Origin: Neptunicoccus cionae
GTDB taxonomy: Bacteria; Pseudomonadota; Alphaproteobacteria; Rhodobacterales; Rhodobacteraceae
Direction of reading: 5' to 3'
DNA: 64,000 bases
NCBI RefSeq assembly: GCF_014643735.1
Contig: NZ_BMKA01000004.1
Span: 291,792-355,791, forward strand
Shown here: piece after piece, positions 1 to 9,090 of the stretch
Position numbering within the stretch: position 1 is the first letter of the stretch
How the letters are laid out: each line of letters starts with the position of its first letter
Translations under genes and position numbers: made by a program
The notes under the pieces: generated by a model
Seen by the model: the letters and a program-made list of their open reading frames with translations, nothing else
Database searches by the model: none
Told to the model about the DNA's origin: nothing

Positions 1-189
1 GCCGTCCCAGATAGCCCGTTGAAGAACAACGCCCTCGCGGGAGGAGTTAAAGTAGCTATCTACGTTTTCCAGCTCTTTGGTGAAGGCTGCGTTCAGAACG
101 CCGTCTGCCTTATTTGCGTGTGCCGCGCCAGCGGCGATCATCGCAGCGGCAGCCGCAGCCATTCCCAATGCTTTAGCTTTGAAAGTCAT
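1..189 (-). CDS. ABC transporter substrate-binding protein (family 5-like), N-terminal part
   Basis: Only the first 63 codons lie in the window; the gene runs off the left edge. The start is the ATG at 187-189 on the minus strand. The first ~28 residues are an Ala-rich signal peptide ending near AAGAAHA. The mature start, with VDSYFNSSREGVVLQRAIWD, resembles the opening of peptide/opine-type (family 5) periplasmic binding proteins, where this stretch leads into the first ligand lobe. It probably captures a small organic solute for an ABC importer beyond the edge. It is divergent from the IclR gene at 380, which is the likely regulator. The substrate cannot be told from this fragment. Confidence 0.7.
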   Translation of the reverse strand, partial: MTFKAKALGMAAAAAAMIAAGAAHANKADGVLNAAFTKELENVDSYFNSSREGVVLQRAIWDG

Positions 190-236
190 TTTGTTTCCCT
201 TGTTGACTTGCCAGGTGCCCCCGGCTTCGTTGTTGC

Positions 237-255
237 CATATTATATTATAATATG
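237..255. promoter_or_regulatory. Perfect 19-bp palindrome, candidate IclR operator
   Basis: The sequence is CATATTATA, one central T, then TATAATATG: nine base pairs of perfect symmetry on each side. It lies between the divergent SBP gene (start 189) and the IclR gene (start 380), 48 bp upstream of the SBP start codon. IclR regulators bind short palindromes in such divergent regions, so this is the best operator candidate. Its AT-only core could also contribute a -10 element. Direct symmetry is seen; binding is inferred. Confidence 0.55.
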
Positions 256-379
256 TAGCATCGAATTGTAATTAAACGTATCAACGGGTTTAACGAGTCG
301 TCAAGAACAAAACATTCCGGTAAAGACTGATCTTTAAGGTCATCGACCTAACGTTTGCGACTTGGGAGGGGTAACAACG

Positions 380-1165
380 GTGAATTTCGAAACAAAACCA
401 AAGCAGAATACGCTTTTTGTGGCCTCTCTTGCAAAAGGTCTAAGTCTTATGAAGGCGTTTGACGAGAACCACACTGAAATGTCGCTCCCTGAACTGGCGG
501 AACGCACAGGGTTGGAAAAAAGTGCAGTGCAGCGGTTGGCCAATACGCTGCACCTTGAGGGGATGTTGGAAAAAGACCCCCACACGCGGCGATTCAGGCC
601 ATCACATGCGTTTCTAAACTTCGCGTATTCCTACCTTTGGTCCGACCCGCTGATCCCTGTGGCGATGCCTAAACTGATCGACCTGTCGCAGGAACTGGGG
701 GAAACGATCAATCTGGCCGAGATGTCAGGGGACCACATCATATATGTCAGTCGTCTGCCCTGTAAGCGGACCTACTTTGCAGCCACGGTAATCGGTCGTC
801 GGCTTCCGGTTCTAAGTACCTCTTCGGGACGGGCCATGCTTGGGACCCATCCAGATGAGGTGCGCCAACAGGCGGTTGCAGACTGGACCTTGCGGCGCCT
901 TACCCCCAGCACGACACTAGACCGCGAGGAAATTGCCCGCAGCGTTGAAAAAGCCCGCATCGATGGTTTTGCTATATCGCGTAACCAAATGATCCTGAAC
1001 GAAATTGGTGTTGCCGCCCCCATTTGCGGCCCTTCCGGTGTGGCCTATGCCGCGATACAATGTTCGGTTTCTTCGTTCCAGTGGAGCGAGGATGAAATAC
1101 AAAAGAAGATCGTGCCGCTCCTGCTTGATACTGCGAATGCAATGGGACCAGCACTGCGCCACTGA
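380..1165 (+). CDS. IclR family transcriptional regulator
   Basis: A 261-residue regulator of the IclR family. An N-terminal winged helix-turn-helix (about residues 15-75, including LPELAERTGLEKSAVQRLAN) is followed by the effector-binding GAF-like domain (about 85-255). I chose the GTG at 380 because GGGAGG lies 9 bases upstream at 365-370; a TTG at 362 is in frame but lacks such a site. It is divergent from the ABC binding-protein gene at the left edge, with a perfect 19-bp palindrome between them, so it probably controls that importer and itself. The effector is unknown. Confidence 0.85.
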   Translation: MNFETKPKQNTLFVASLAKGLSLMKAFDENHTEMSLPELAERTGLEKSAVQRLANTLHLEGMLEKDPHTRRFRPSHAFLNFAYSYLWSDPLIPVAMPKLIDLSQELGETINLAEMSGDHIIYVSRLPCKRTYFAATVIGRRLPVLSTSSGRAMLGTHPDEVRQQAVADWTLRRLTPSTTLDREEIARSVEKARIDGFAISRNQMILNEIGVAAPICGPSGVAYAAIQCSVSSFQWSEDEIQKKIVPLLLDTANAMGPALRH

Positions 1166-1261
1166 GCGCCGAGGTTTTCCTTGATCCCCGATCCCCAAGG
1201 ACGTTAGCCTTGGGTGCGCCGTGAATTCGGCCAACAAGTTTTTTGTTTACGTGTGTTGAAA

Positions 1262-2335
1262 ATGACCAAAGTAATTATCCACGTTGGATCCCATAAAACG
1301 GGAACAACCCTGTTGCAATCTGTGCTGGCGGATAACCGTGCGGCGCTGAAAGAGCGGGGTGTGTACTATCCCGAAACCTACCGCTTCATCGGAAAAAAGC
1401 GCAGTACCGCGATCAGTACGAATGCCCATTTCGAGGTGCCAAAATCGCTGGGTATATACGGGGCGCAAGACCGCGAAGAATTGGCCGGGTTTCGTCAACA
1501 TCTGTTAGAAATACGGCAGGAATATTCAAAAATTATCCTGAGTGCAGAGACATTCTACAGGATGCTTCCGAACAAGACGAACCTAAGTACGGCGGAGCGC
1601 TCGGCTGCCACAAATATCCGTGGACTGCGTTCAATTATATTTGCACGACTTGCAGAGCTGCTCGACGGTTTTGATGCAGAAATACTGGTCTACTTCAGAC
1701 GTCCTGACAGTTTTGCGGAATCCATGTACACCGAAGGGATCGTGAACGGAAAATCCACACGCAGCTTTGAGGAATTCCAGAATTTCCAAAAATTCCGCTT
1801 TGACTATGGCGCGCAAATCGCGACTTTCAAACAGTTTTTTCCAGTGCGTCATTTTGTATATGAAAACAGGGCCAAGGGTGGCTTGATCGGCAATATGTTT
1901 TCGGATCTTGGCATCGGCGCGGTGTTTCAACAGGACGCAGTGATGGAGCGCCGATCTGTTCCAAAACCGGCAACGCTGTGGTTGCGGCGCTTTAAGAAGC
2001 TACCGAAGTTTACCAAACGAGCGTTCAATCAGCGGAAATTGTTCGCCTATTTGCCAGAACATCGGAGGTTTTTTGGGGACGATACGACCTATGGGTTCTG
2101 GCGCACGCCCAAGGAACGGGACGCTTTTACAGCAGAGGCGCTTCGATATGCGCCCGAGTTGGATTTTCCGGCTGCGCCGTCTACGGTGCCCGAAGTATGT
2201 GAATGGTCACAAGACGACCATGCCAAAGCCGAAGCCGCATTTCGTGACTGGCGCGAAAGAGAGCAAGACTGGATCAAGCAACGCCGGAAAAACCGGATTA
2301 AACCGTTTATGATCGATCGAGACCCCGGCGAGTGA
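1262..2335 (+). CDS. Sulfotransferase-family protein (P-loop)
   Basis: A 357-residue protein starting MTKVIIHVGSHKTGTT. The GSHKTGTT segment (residues 9-16) matches the 5'-phosphosulfate-binding loop of PAPS-dependent sulfotransferases. A region near residue 150 (ILVYFRRPDSFAESMY) resembles the 3'-phosphate-binding segment. Proteins of this kind in Rhodobacterales are usually annotated as hypothetical or sulfotransferase family and may modify surface glycans. Start choice: ATG at 1262 fits the family N-terminus. An upstream in-frame GTG at 1214 has AAGGA at 1197-1201 and would add 16 residues. The stop is 6 bp from that of the convergent fructokinase gene. The acceptor is unknown. Confidence 0.65.
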   Translation: MTKVIIHVGSHKTGTTLLQSVLADNRAALKERGVYYPETYRFIGKKRSTAISTNAHFEVPKSLGIYGAQDREELAGFRQHLLEIRQEYSKIILSAETFYRMLPNKTNLSTAERSAATNIRGLRSIIFARLAELLDGFDAEILVYFRRPDSFAESMYTEGIVNGKSTRSFEEFQNFQKFRFDYGAQIATFKQFFPVRHFVYENRAKGGLIGNMFSDLGIGAVFQQDAVMERRSVPKPATLWLRRFKKLPKFTKRAFNQRKLFAYLPEHRRFFGDDTTYGFWRTPKERDAFTAEALRYAPELDFPAAPSTVPEVCEWSQDDHAKAEAAFRDWREREQDWIKQRRKNRIKPFMIDRDPGE

Positions 2336-2341
2336 CCCTGA

Positions 2342-3268
2342 TCAAAGTTCCGAATGCCAAGGCGGGTTGGCGCCTGCGCGGGATACAACGATGCCAGCAA
2401 CACGGGCGCCGAGTGCAAGCGCTTTTTCCAGTGTGTCTTTTGACAGCGATGCGATTGCCTGCTTGTTCAATGCGCCGGATTGGGCCAGTGACGCCAACAC
2501 GCCCGCGTTGAACGTGTCGCCCGCGCCCACGGTGTCTGCGACCTCTACTTTTTGGGCCGGAACGCTGACTTGCGCACCGCCTCTCAAGAAACCGCATGCC
2601 CCTTCGCTGCCTTTTGTCAGAATCACTAATTGCGGTCCTGACGACAAAAGCTCGGTAGCTTTTTCCTCGTATGATCGTGCGCCCACAATAAGCCAGCCCA
2701 GATCTTCATCGGAGATTTTCACTATGTCGGCCATCGCGATCATCCGCTTTAACCGTGCACGGTAAGCTGTTTCATCCGTTATGAAATTTTCCCTGATGTT
2801 CGGGTCTATCATGACAACGCGCCCATCCCCTTGGGAGGTCAGGAGCGTTTCGTAGGTTTGGGCGCAAGGCATGGAGGCAAGGCTGATGCCGCCAAAGAAC
2901 AGCGCGTTGACCGTGTCAGGCAGTTGTGGCAGGTTCTCTGGTGCGATCATCCGTCCGGCGGAATTTTCGTCGTAGAAATCGTATTTTGCCTGACCGTCCT
3001 GCAATTTCACAAACGCCAGTGTGGTCGGGCGATCCGATACAATCGCGTGGGCGGTGTCTACGTTGCTATCCGCCAAGGCGCGTTGCAATTGTGCTCCGAA
3101 CAGATCTGTGGACAAACCGGTCAGCAGGCCGGAGTCCATTCCAAGTCGGCCCAATGCCACGGAGGTGTTGAAGACCGCGCCGCCCGTGTGGGCGACGAAA
3201 CCGTCTACTCCGTTAAGGGTCGGTTTGGGGATCATGTCGATCAGGGCTTCACCGCAACACAGGATCAT
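2342..3268 (-). CDS. PfkB-family carbohydrate kinase, probable fructokinase
   Basis: A 308-residue ribokinase-like sugar kinase. It has the N-terminal substrate region HTGGAVFNTSVALGRLG (27-43) and the C-terminal signature DTVGAGDTFNAG (245-256), with D251 as the catalytic base. Its ATG overlaps the stop of the mannitol dehydrogenase gene (ATGA at 3265-3268), so the two are translationally coupled. In polyol catabolism mannitol is oxidised to fructose, and this enzyme would make fructose 6-phosphate, like the mtlZ product of Rhodobacter sphaeroides. In-frame codons extend upstream to 3448, but they lie within the mtlK coding region. Substrate is inferred from the operon. Confidence 0.85.
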   Translation of the reverse strand: MILCCGEALIDMIPKPTLNGVDGFVAHTGGAVFNTSVALGRLGMDSGLLTGLSTDLFGAQLQRALADSNVDTAHAIVSDRPTTLAFVKLQDGQAKYDFYDENSAGRMIAPENLPQLPDTVNALFFGGISLASMPCAQTYETLLTSQGDGRVVMIDPNIRENFITDETAYRARLKRMIAMADIVKISDEDLGWLIVGARSYEEKATELLSSGPQLVILTKGSEGACGFLRGGAQVSVPAQKVEVADTVGAGDTFNAGVLASLAQSGALNKQAIASLSKDTLEKALALGARVAGIVVSRAGANPPWHSEL

Positions 3269-4743
3269 GAGTTCAGATAACCTTCGAGAGTGTCCTCCAG
3301 ACCTTTGGTCTGAATTTTTTCGAACCACTGCGTAAATGCATCTGCAAAGCGTTGGTTCTGACCGAGATCGCCGTAGTATTGCGACATCTCTAGCCAGCGC
3401 ATTGGTGCGTCCGCGGCCTCTTGTGCGGTTTGCGTCAGGTCTTCCCAATGGGGATCGTTCGGCGCGATTGTACTGCCGTCCTCTCGGTGGCCCTGACAGT
3501 ACCGCGCCCAGATTGCCGAGACGAGGGCGAGCCCCTCAACTGGAGCACCGCTTTGGAGCCCGTCACGGATGGAGGGGATGATAAAGCCGGGTTGGCGGCT
3601 TGAGCCGTCAAAGGCGACACGACGGGTCGTGTCAAAGATCTCGCTGTTAGAGAAGCGAGCGGTGATCAGATCAAGATAGGCCAGCGGCGTGATGTTTGGA
3701 ACAGGGGCGATGTGGGGGACAATTTCTTCGGTTTCGACCTTGCGCATCAGCGCATTCAGCTGCGGATGCGCCATAGCTTGCGCGACGGTTTCCAACCCCA
3801 AAAGGTCACCAGCCCCTGCGATGATCTGATGCCCGCCGTTCAACATGCGGATTTTCATCGTCTCATAAAGATCGACATCGTTGACCAGAACTGCGCCCGC
3901 GTCATCCCATGAAGGACGGCCTGCGCAGAAGTTGTCTTCAATCACCCACTGGCGGAAATTTTCGTGCGTTACCGGAGCATTATCAGCGACACCAAAAGCA
4001 GCAGCCAGCGCAATTTCTTTTGGACCGGTGGCAGGCACAATGCAATCCACCATTGAATCAGGAAAGCTGCAGTTTTGATCAATCCAAGCAGCAAGATCAG
4101 GATCGGACAGCCGCGCGAGAGACGTCAACGTCTGATGCAACACGGTGCCGTTGCCTTGCAGGTTGTCGCAACTCATGCAGGTGAACGGGCCCGTGCCGGA
4201 TTCGCGGCGCAGACGCAGCGCTGCAATCATCGCGCCAAATGCGGTGCGGGGTTCGGCAGGATTTTCGGCGTCGTGCCGGATTTCGGGGTGGCCAGCGTCG
4301 AAACCACCGGTCGCGGCGTCGAGGTAATATCCGCCTTCTGTGACAGTCAAAGACACAATGCGGATTTCGGGACGGGCCATACATGTGATTAGTGCCTGAT
4401 TGGTTGGCTCTACCGGCAGATAATCTATCATGGCACCGCAGATTTCGGCGGAAGTGCCAGAAGGATCAAGCTCTATCAGAGTTGTCAGGCAGTTTTGTGC
4501 CAGCAGTTTTTCCCGCTGCAACGCATCCGAAGGTCGCACGCCTGCACCGACGATGGCCCAGTCATGGTTTTTGCCCGCATCAAACAGCCGGTGCGTGTAC
4601 CATGCCTGATGGGCACGGTGAAAATTTCCCAGTCCAATATGCACCATCCCGGCGGTTAGGTTGGCGCGGTCGTACTTGGGCGTGCGGATGTCACTGGCCA
4701 ATTGACCAAGAGAACTGTCGGACAGGGGTACAAGCGGTTTCAT
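3265..4743 (-). CDS. mtlK: Mannitol 2-dehydrogenase (polyol:NAD oxidoreductase)
   Basis: A 492-residue long-chain polyol dehydrogenase, the usual length for the family. It has an N-terminal Rossmann region (VHIGLGNFHRAHQAW, about 34-48) and the catalytic signature K297-x4-N302-x2-H305 inside KIRMLNGGHQ. This matches the Lys/Asn/His set known from Pseudomonas mannitol 2-dehydrogenase. It converts mannitol to fructose with NAD, and possibly also arabitol or sorbitol. The ATG at 4743 fits the family start. The open frame runs up to 4962 but overlaps smoK. It lies 82 bp after smoK and is coupled by ATGA to the kinase gene, completing uptake-oxidation-phosphorylation. Confidence 0.92.
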   Translation of the reverse strand: MKPLVPLSDSSLGQLASDIRTPKYDRANLTAGMVHIGLGNFHRAHQAWYTHRLFDAGKNHDWAIVGAGVRPSDALQREKLLAQNCLTTLIELDPSGTSAEICGAMIDYLPVEPTNQALITCMARPEIRIVSLTVTEGGYYLDAATGGFDAGHPEIRHDAENPAEPRTAFGAMIAALRLRRESGTGPFTCMSCDNLQGNGTVLHQTLTSLARLSDPDLAAWIDQNCSFPDSMVDCIVPATGPKEIALAAAFGVADNAPVTHENFRQWVIEDNFCAGRPSWDDAGAVLVNDVDLYETMKIRMLNGGHQIIAGAGDLLGLETVAQAMAHPQLNALMRKVETEEIVPHIAPVPNITPLAYLDLITARFSNSEIFDTTRRVAFDGSSRQPGFIIPSIRDGLQSGAPVEGLALVSAIWARYCQGHREDGSTIAPNDPHWEDLTQTAQEAADAPMRWLEMSQYYGDLGQNQRFADAFTQWFEKIQTKGLEDTLEGYLNS

Positions 4744-4825
4744 TTTTGTATGCCTTGCTTTCGGGTGGCCATAGGGCGACCCCGGGCCGCTCTCGCGTCC
4801 CGTCGTGTCTTGGAAATCCATTTGG

Positions 4826-5830
4826 TTATTCCACGCGCAGCCCGGAGGCATCAAAGCGGTGAATCTGATCGGCGCGCGGGGTAAGGTGAATGGTGTCGCC
4901 ATATTTGAAGCCGACTTCGCCGGTTGCCCGCACGGTGATGGTTTCACCCAGCCCTGTCCCATGCACGTGGAAGAAGGTGTCCGAACCGAGGTGTTCTGCG
5001 ACCGCGACCGTACCTTGCCACTGCCCGCCGCTGTCCGCTACGTCGATGTGCTCTGGGCGGATGCCGATGGTGTGGGCATTGTGCTTGGCGGCTTCAGAGC
5101 CTTCGATCAGGTTCATTTTCGGAGACCCGATGAAGCCTGCCACAAAGCTGTTGCGCGGCTTGTGGTAAAGTTCCAACGGGCTGCCAACCTGTTCGATATG
5201 ACCTGCGCGTAGCACCACGATCTTATCGGCCATTGTCATGGCTTCTACCTGATCGTGGGTCACATAAATCATCGTTGTTTCAAGGCGTTTGTGCAGCTCG
5301 CTGATTTCCAGCCGCATGCCAACCCGCAGGGCGGCATCAAGGTTGGACAGCGGTTCGTCGAACAAGAAGGCTTCGGGTTCGCGAACGATGGCACGTCCTA
5401 TGGCAACACGCTGGCGTTGGCCACCTGAGAGTTGACCGGGACGACGCTCCAAGTAGTCGGTCAGGTTCAGCGCAGCGGCTGCCTGTTCGATCCGACGGTC
5501 CTGTTCAGCTTTATCGACACCTGCCATTCGCATTGGAAAGGCGATGTTCTTGCGCACGCTCATATGCGGATAAAGCGCGTAAGACTGGAACACCATCGCC
5601 AGACCGCGTTTGGCGGGGGGCACGTGGGTAGCGTCCTGTCCGTCAATTTTCAGAGTACCAGAGGACATGTCCTCCAGCCCTGCAATCAAGCGCAGCAGCG
5701 TAGACTTACCGCAGCCGGATGGTCCGACGAAGACTGTGAACTCTCCGTTTTCAATCGTCAGATCGAGCGGCGGGATGACTTCGACATCGCCGAAGGTCTT
5801 GCTCACTTTTTCGAGTGTAATCTGTCCCAT
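4826..5830 (-). CDS. smoK: Polyol ABC transporter ATP-binding protein
   Basis: A 334-residue MalK/UgpC-type importer ATPase. It shows Walker [10 protein letters not shown] (near 38-46), the signature [14 protein letters not shown], Walker B with DEPLSNLDA, and a C-terminal OB-fold regulatory region of about 100 residues. It would energise the SmoFG permease on the inner face of the membrane. The start at 5830 lies 11 bp after the smoG stop. In Rhodobacter sphaeroides a sorbitol dehydrogenase gene (smoS) sits between smoG and smoK; here the two are directly joined. MalK-type C-terminal domains often receive regulatory signals, but none is evident here. Confidence 0.92.
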   Translation of the reverse strand: MGQITLEKVSKTFGDVEVIPPLDLTIENGEFTVFVGPSGCGKSTLLRLIAGLEDMSSGTLKIDGQDATHVPPAKRGLAMVFQSYALYPHMSVRKNIAFPMRMAGVDKAEQDRRIEQAAAALNLTDYLERRPGQLSGGQRQRVAIGRAIVREPEAFLFDEPLSNLDAALRVGMRLEISELHKRLETTMIYVTHDQVEAMTMADKIVVLRAGHIEQVGSPLELYHKPRNSFVAGFIGSPKMNLIEGSEAAKHNAHTIGIRPEHIDVADSGGQWQGTVAVAEHLGSDTFFHVHGTGLGETITVRATGEVGFKYGDTIHLTPRADQIHRFDASGLRVE

Positions 5831-5841
5831 GTGTAACTTCC

Positions 5842-6672
5842 TTATTTAACTGCGCCGAAGGTCAGGCCACGGACAAGCTGTTTCTGGCTGAACCAGCCGA
5901 GGATCAAAATCGGTGCAATCGCCATTGTCGAAGCCGCCGAGAGTTTGGCGTAGAACAACCCTTCAGGGCTGGAATAGCTCGCGATGAACGCGGTGAGCGG
6001 GGCCGCTTTGGCGGCGGTGAGGTTGAGGGTCCAGAAGGCCTCGTTCCAAGCTAGGATGAAGTTCAGCAGCAAGGTTGATGCGATACCGGGAACGGCCATC
6101 GGAGTGAGGACATAAAGAATTTCCGATTTCAGAGTCGCCCCATCCATCCGCGCCGCTTCAAGGATTTCACCTGGAATTTCGCGGAAGTAGGTATAAAGCA
6201 TCCAGACAATGATCGGCAGGTTGATAAGCATGATCACGACTGTCAGACCGATGCGGCTGTCCAGAAGGCCCATTTTGATGAAGATAAGGTAGATCGGGTA
6301 AAGTACCCCAACCGCCGGAAGCATCTTTGTGGACAACATCCACAACAGGATGTCTTTGGTGCGGCGTGATGGAACAAAGGCCATCGACCAAGCCGCAGGG
6401 ATCGCGATGATCAGGCCGAGCAGTGTAGAGCCGCCGGCGATGAAAATCGAGTTCCACAAGAAGCGGGCATAGTTGGACCGCTCCAGAACCACTTCGTAGT
6501 TTTCCAGTGTCCAGTTGAAAGCCAGGAAGACCGGTGGATCGGCGATGGCCGTGGCTTCGGTTTTGAAACTGGTCAGGATTGTCCAGAGGATCGGGAAGAA
6601 GATCAGGAACCCGATCGACCAAGCGGCGATGGTGTTAACGAGCTTGCGTTGTGTTGTGACGCTGCGAGCCAT
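5842..6672 (-). CDS. smoG: Polyol ABC transporter permease (MalG-like)
   Basis: A 276-residue inner-membrane permease with about six transmembrane helices. The cytoplasmic EAA coupling loop is visible as [17 protein letters not shown], which docks on the ATPase. It pairs with SmoF as a heterodimer. I chose the ATG at 6672 because GAGGAGG lies 8 bases upstream; the open frame reaches 6708 but that start has no such site and overlaps smoF. It follows smoF by 13 bp. Together with SmoE and SmoK it makes a CUT1-family sugar-alcohol importer. Confidence 0.9.
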   Translation of the reverse strand: MARSVTTQRKLVNTIAAWSIGFLIFFPILWTILTSFKTEATAIADPPVFLAFNWTLENYEVVLERSNYARFLWNSIFIAGGSTLLGLIIAIPAAWSMAFVPSRRTKDILLWMLSTKMLPAVGVLYPIYLIFIKMGLLDSRIGLTVVIMLINLPIIVWMLYTYFREIPGEILEAARMDGATLKSEILYVLTPMAVPGIASTLLLNFILAWNEAFWTLNLTAAKAAPLTAFIASYSSPEGLFYAKLSAASTMAIAPILILGWFSQKQLVRGLTFGAVK

Positions 6673-6685
6673 GTTCAGTTCCTCC

Positions 6686-7552
6686 TCAGGCGTCCAGGTT
6701 CTTGCCAACGATGCGCATCAGGAAGACTGCCATGATGTTCGCAAGGATGACGGCATAGATGCCACCGGCAGAGCCAAGTCCGATGTTCTGGCTTTCCAGT
6801 ACGCGTTGATAAATCAGATAGGTCAGTGTGCGGGTGCCAAAGCTGCCTTGGGTGGTCACAAAGATTTCAGCAAAGATCGACAGCAGGAAAATGGTCTGGA
6901 TCAGCACGACAATTGTGATCGCTCGGGACAGGTGGGGCAGGGTGATATAGCCAAAGCGCGACAGGGGCGGGGCGCCGTCCATTTCGGCGGCTTCCAGTTG
7001 TTCACTGTCCAGCGACTGGATCGCGGTCAGCAGGATCAGGGTCGCAAAAGGCAGCCATTGCCAAGACACGATCATCACGATAGAGCCGAGCGACGCCTGA
7101 CTGAGCCATTCTACAGGCGTCAGCCCGAAAGCCTGCCACAGATGGGCAAACAGACCGTTCACAGGGTCCATAAACATGTTCTTCCAGACCAGCGCGGTAA
7201 CGGTCGGCATCACAAAGAAGGGTGCGATAACCAGAATGCGCACGATACCCTGTCCCCACATAGGCTGGTCCAGAAGGATCGCCAGCAGGACACCGAAGAC
7301 AACGGTGATAAAGAGGACGCCGAGCACGATAATCAGGGTGGCGGCAACCGAAGGCCAGAAGGCGCTGGAGGTGACAAATCGGATGTAGTTGTCAAATCCT
7401 ACCCATCCAAGATCCCCACCTCGCATCGGCAGGTATTTCTTGAAAGAGAAAAACAACGTCATTGTCAGGGGCACGAGCATCCAGCCTAGAAGCAGTATTA
7501 CTGCTGGGGCCATCATCATGCGGGCAGCGGATCGGGAATGTTGGGTCGCCAT
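6686..7552 (-). CDS. smoF: Polyol ABC transporter permease (MalF-like)
   Basis: A 288-residue permease of the binding-protein-dependent transport family with six predicted membrane helices. The EAA loop is present as LEAAEMDGAPPLSRFGYITLP. AGGAG lies just upstream of the ATG at 7552. It is separated from the upstream smoE gene by a 135-bp spacer holding a 12-bp stem-loop (7636-7680), which probably lowers permease mRNA relative to the binding protein. It forms the translocation pore with SmoG. Confidence 0.9.
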   Translation of the reverse strand: MATQHSRSAARMMMAPAVILLLGWMLVPLTMTLFFSFKKYLPMRGGDLGWVGFDNYIRFVTSSAFWPSVAATLIIVLGVLFITVVFGVLLAILLDQPMWGQGIVRILVIAPFFVMPTVTALVWKNMFMDPVNGLFAHLWQAFGLTPVEWLSQASLGSIVMIVSWQWLPFATLILLTAIQSLDSEQLEAAEMDGAPPLSRFGYITLPHLSRAITIVVLIQTIFLLSIFAEIFVTTQGSFGTRTLTYLIYQRVLESQNIGLGSAGGIYAVILANIMAVFLMRIVGKNLDA

Positions 7553-7635
7553 GACATATCTCCTCGCGCAGAAAGGGGCGCGGCTGTTTGCACGGGTTCC
7601 GTGCAGTTGTTCTTGTCTGTCAGGAAAGGATATAA

Positions 7636-7680
7636 CACAGCCCGGGGTCCTGGTGTCCCGGGGATCGCCCCCGGGCTGTG
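7636..7680 (-). terminator. Stem-loop after the smoE binding-protein gene
   Basis: A perfect 12-bp stem, CACAGCCCGGGG at 7636-7647 pairing with CCCCGGGCTGTG at 7669-7680, encloses a 21-nt loop. It begins 7 bp after the smoE stop and precedes smoF. There is no clear U-tract on the minus strand. Such intercistronic hairpins are known, for example between malE and malF, to raise the level of the binding-protein mRNA by partial termination or by blocking 3' exonucleases. That role is inferred here. Confidence 0.75.
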
Positions 7681-7687
7681 CAAAGGA

Positions 7688-8995
7688 TTAGTAGCCTGCA
7701 GCTTCCATTTCTTCAGCGGTTAGGGCTTGGGCTTTTTCAAGCGCCTCTTGCACGGACTGCTGGCCTGCCAGCGCTGCCGAGAATTCCTGACCAACCTGAG
7801 TTGCGATACCGGCAAATTCGGGAATGGCAACAAACTGCACACCTGTGTAGGGAACCGGATCAACAGTCGGGTTCGTCGGGTCAGCAGAATTGATGGAGTT
7901 CAGTGTCATCTCTGCGAAAGGAACCTTCTTGTATTCCTCGTTTTCATAGAGGGATGTCCGCGTGCCCGGAGGTACGTTTGCCCAACCTTCGCTTTCAGCA
8001 ACAAGGGCGGTGTATTCCTTGGATGTGGCCCAAGCGACGAATTTCTTGGCTTCGTCTGTTGCATCGGAACCGGCAGGGATCGCCAGCGACCATGCCCAGA
8101 GCCAGTTGCCCCGTTTGCCAAGACCGTTGTCCGGTGCCAGCGCAAAGCCGACGTGTTCGGCCACGGTGGAATCTGTCGGGTTTGTCACGAACGACGCAGC
8201 AACTGTCGCGTCAATCCACATGCCGCATTTGCCTTGCTGGAACAGGGACAGGTTTTCGTTGAAACCGTTTGTAGAAGCACCCGGAGGACCGTAGTTGTTC
8301 ATCAGGTCCATGTAAGTGTTCAGCGTTGCGGCCCATTCTTCGGTGTCGAACTGGGGCTTCCAGTCTTCGTCAAACCAACGTGCGCCATAGCTGTTTGCCA
8401 TTGCAGAGAGGAACGCCATGTTCTCGCCCCAGCCTGCTTTACCGCGCAGACAGATGCCGTAGATGCCTTTTTCCTTGTCGGTCATGGCTTCGGCAGCTTT
8501 GGCGATTTCGTCCCATGTTGGCGCTTCGGGCATTTCCATGCCAGCATTTGCCATCAGGTCTTTGCGATACATCACCATAGAGCTCTCACCGTAGAACGGT
8601 GCGGCGTAGAGGTTGCCGTCTACTGTCAGGCCACCGCGGATTGCGGGCAGAATATCGTCTTTGTCCCACTCAGCAGGCAGGTCATCCAAAGATACCAGCC
8701 AGTCTTGTGCACCCCAGATTGGGACTTCGTAAGTGCCGATGGTCATCACGTCAAACTGGCCGCCCTTGGCCGCGATGTCCTGCGTGACGCGCTGGCGCAA
8801 AACGTTCTCTTCCAGTGTCACCCATTCCAGTTTGATGTCAGGGTTTTTCGACGTGAAGTCTTCGGTCAGACCCTGCATGCGGATCATGTCGCCGTTGTTC
8901 ACTGTCGCGATGGTAATAGTAGTTTCCGCAAACGCGGCATTGGCTGCTAGTATGGCAGCAATGCTTGTTAGGCGTAGTGGCATAGTCAAATTCAT
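7688..8995 (-). CDS. smoE: Polyol ABC transporter substrate-binding protein
   Basis: A 435-residue family-1 extracellular solute-binding protein, the usual length for the group. A Sec signal peptide (about 1-23, ending NAAFA) precedes the mature ETTITIATVNNGDM start. The protein would bind sorbitol, mannitol or arabitol in the periplasm and deliver it to SmoFG. GGGAGG lies upstream of the ATG at 8995. It is the first gene of the operon, followed by a strong stem-loop. Upstream lie a TTGACA -35 element (9056-9061) and a likely LacI operator (9069-9082). Confidence 0.9.
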   Translation of the reverse strand: MNLTMPLRLTSIAAILAANAAFAETTITIATVNNGDMIRMQGLTEDFTSKNPDIKLEWVTLEENVLRQRVTQDIAAKGGQFDVMTIGTYEVPIWGAQDWLVSLDDLPAEWDKDDILPAIRGGLTVDGNLYAAPFYGESSMVMYRKDLMANAGMEMPEAPTWDEIAKAAEAMTDKEKGIYGICLRGKAGWGENMAFLSAMANSYGARWFDEDWKPQFDTEEWAATLNTYMDLMNNYGPPGASTNGFNENLSLFQQGKCGMWIDATVAASFVTNPTDSTVAEHVGFALAPDNGLGKRGNWLWAWSLAIPAGSDATDEAKKFVAWATSKEYTALVAESEGWANVPPGTRTSLYENEEYKKVPFAEMTLNSINSADPTNPTVDPVPYTGVQFVAIPEFAGIATQVGQEFSAALAGQQSVQEALEKAQALTAEEMEAAGY

Positions 8996-9034
8996 CCCTA
9001 GTCCTCCCTTGGTGAATCAGATGCTGGGATGACC

Positions 9035-9061
9035 TTAGAATGTATCTTGTCGCGGTGTCAA
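9035..9061 (-). promoter_or_regulatory. Candidate sigma-70 promoter of the smo operon
   Basis: On the minus strand a consensus TTGACA (9056-9061) is followed after 15-16 bases by a weak -10 match (TTCTAA/TCTAAG, about 9035-9040), 40 bp before the smoE start codon. The LacI-type operator at 9069-9082 lies 7 bp upstream of the -35 box. The -35 element is seen directly; the weak -10 makes the call tentative. Confidence 0.45.
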
Positions 9062-9068
9062 TTAAAAA

Positions 9069-9082
9069 TTAACGCGCGTAAA
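9069..9082. promoter_or_regulatory. LacI-type operator upstream of smoE
   Basis: The site TTAACGCGCGTAAA is a near-palindrome around CGCGCG, the CG-centred form typical of LacI-family operators. A second copy lies before the lacI gene at 10160-10173. The two share 14 of 15 bases over CGCGCG-N-AAAGTTAT (9073-9087 and 10164-10178). Sharing by the regulator gene and the transporter operon supports both as targets of the LacI protein encoded between them. Confidence 0.65.
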
Positions 9083-9090
9083 GTTATCGG

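Noticed and set aside
2831-3280. Plus-strand open frame of 149 codons
   Set aside because: It is the shadow of the fructokinase gene, with no ribosome site or family pattern; the kinase motifs on the other strand are clear.
7727-8950. Long (407-codon) plus-strand open frame
   Set aside because: Lies fully antisense to smoE, which has a signal peptide, ribosome site and family pattern. Composition is Cys/His/Arg-rich as expected of a shadow in GC-rich DNA.
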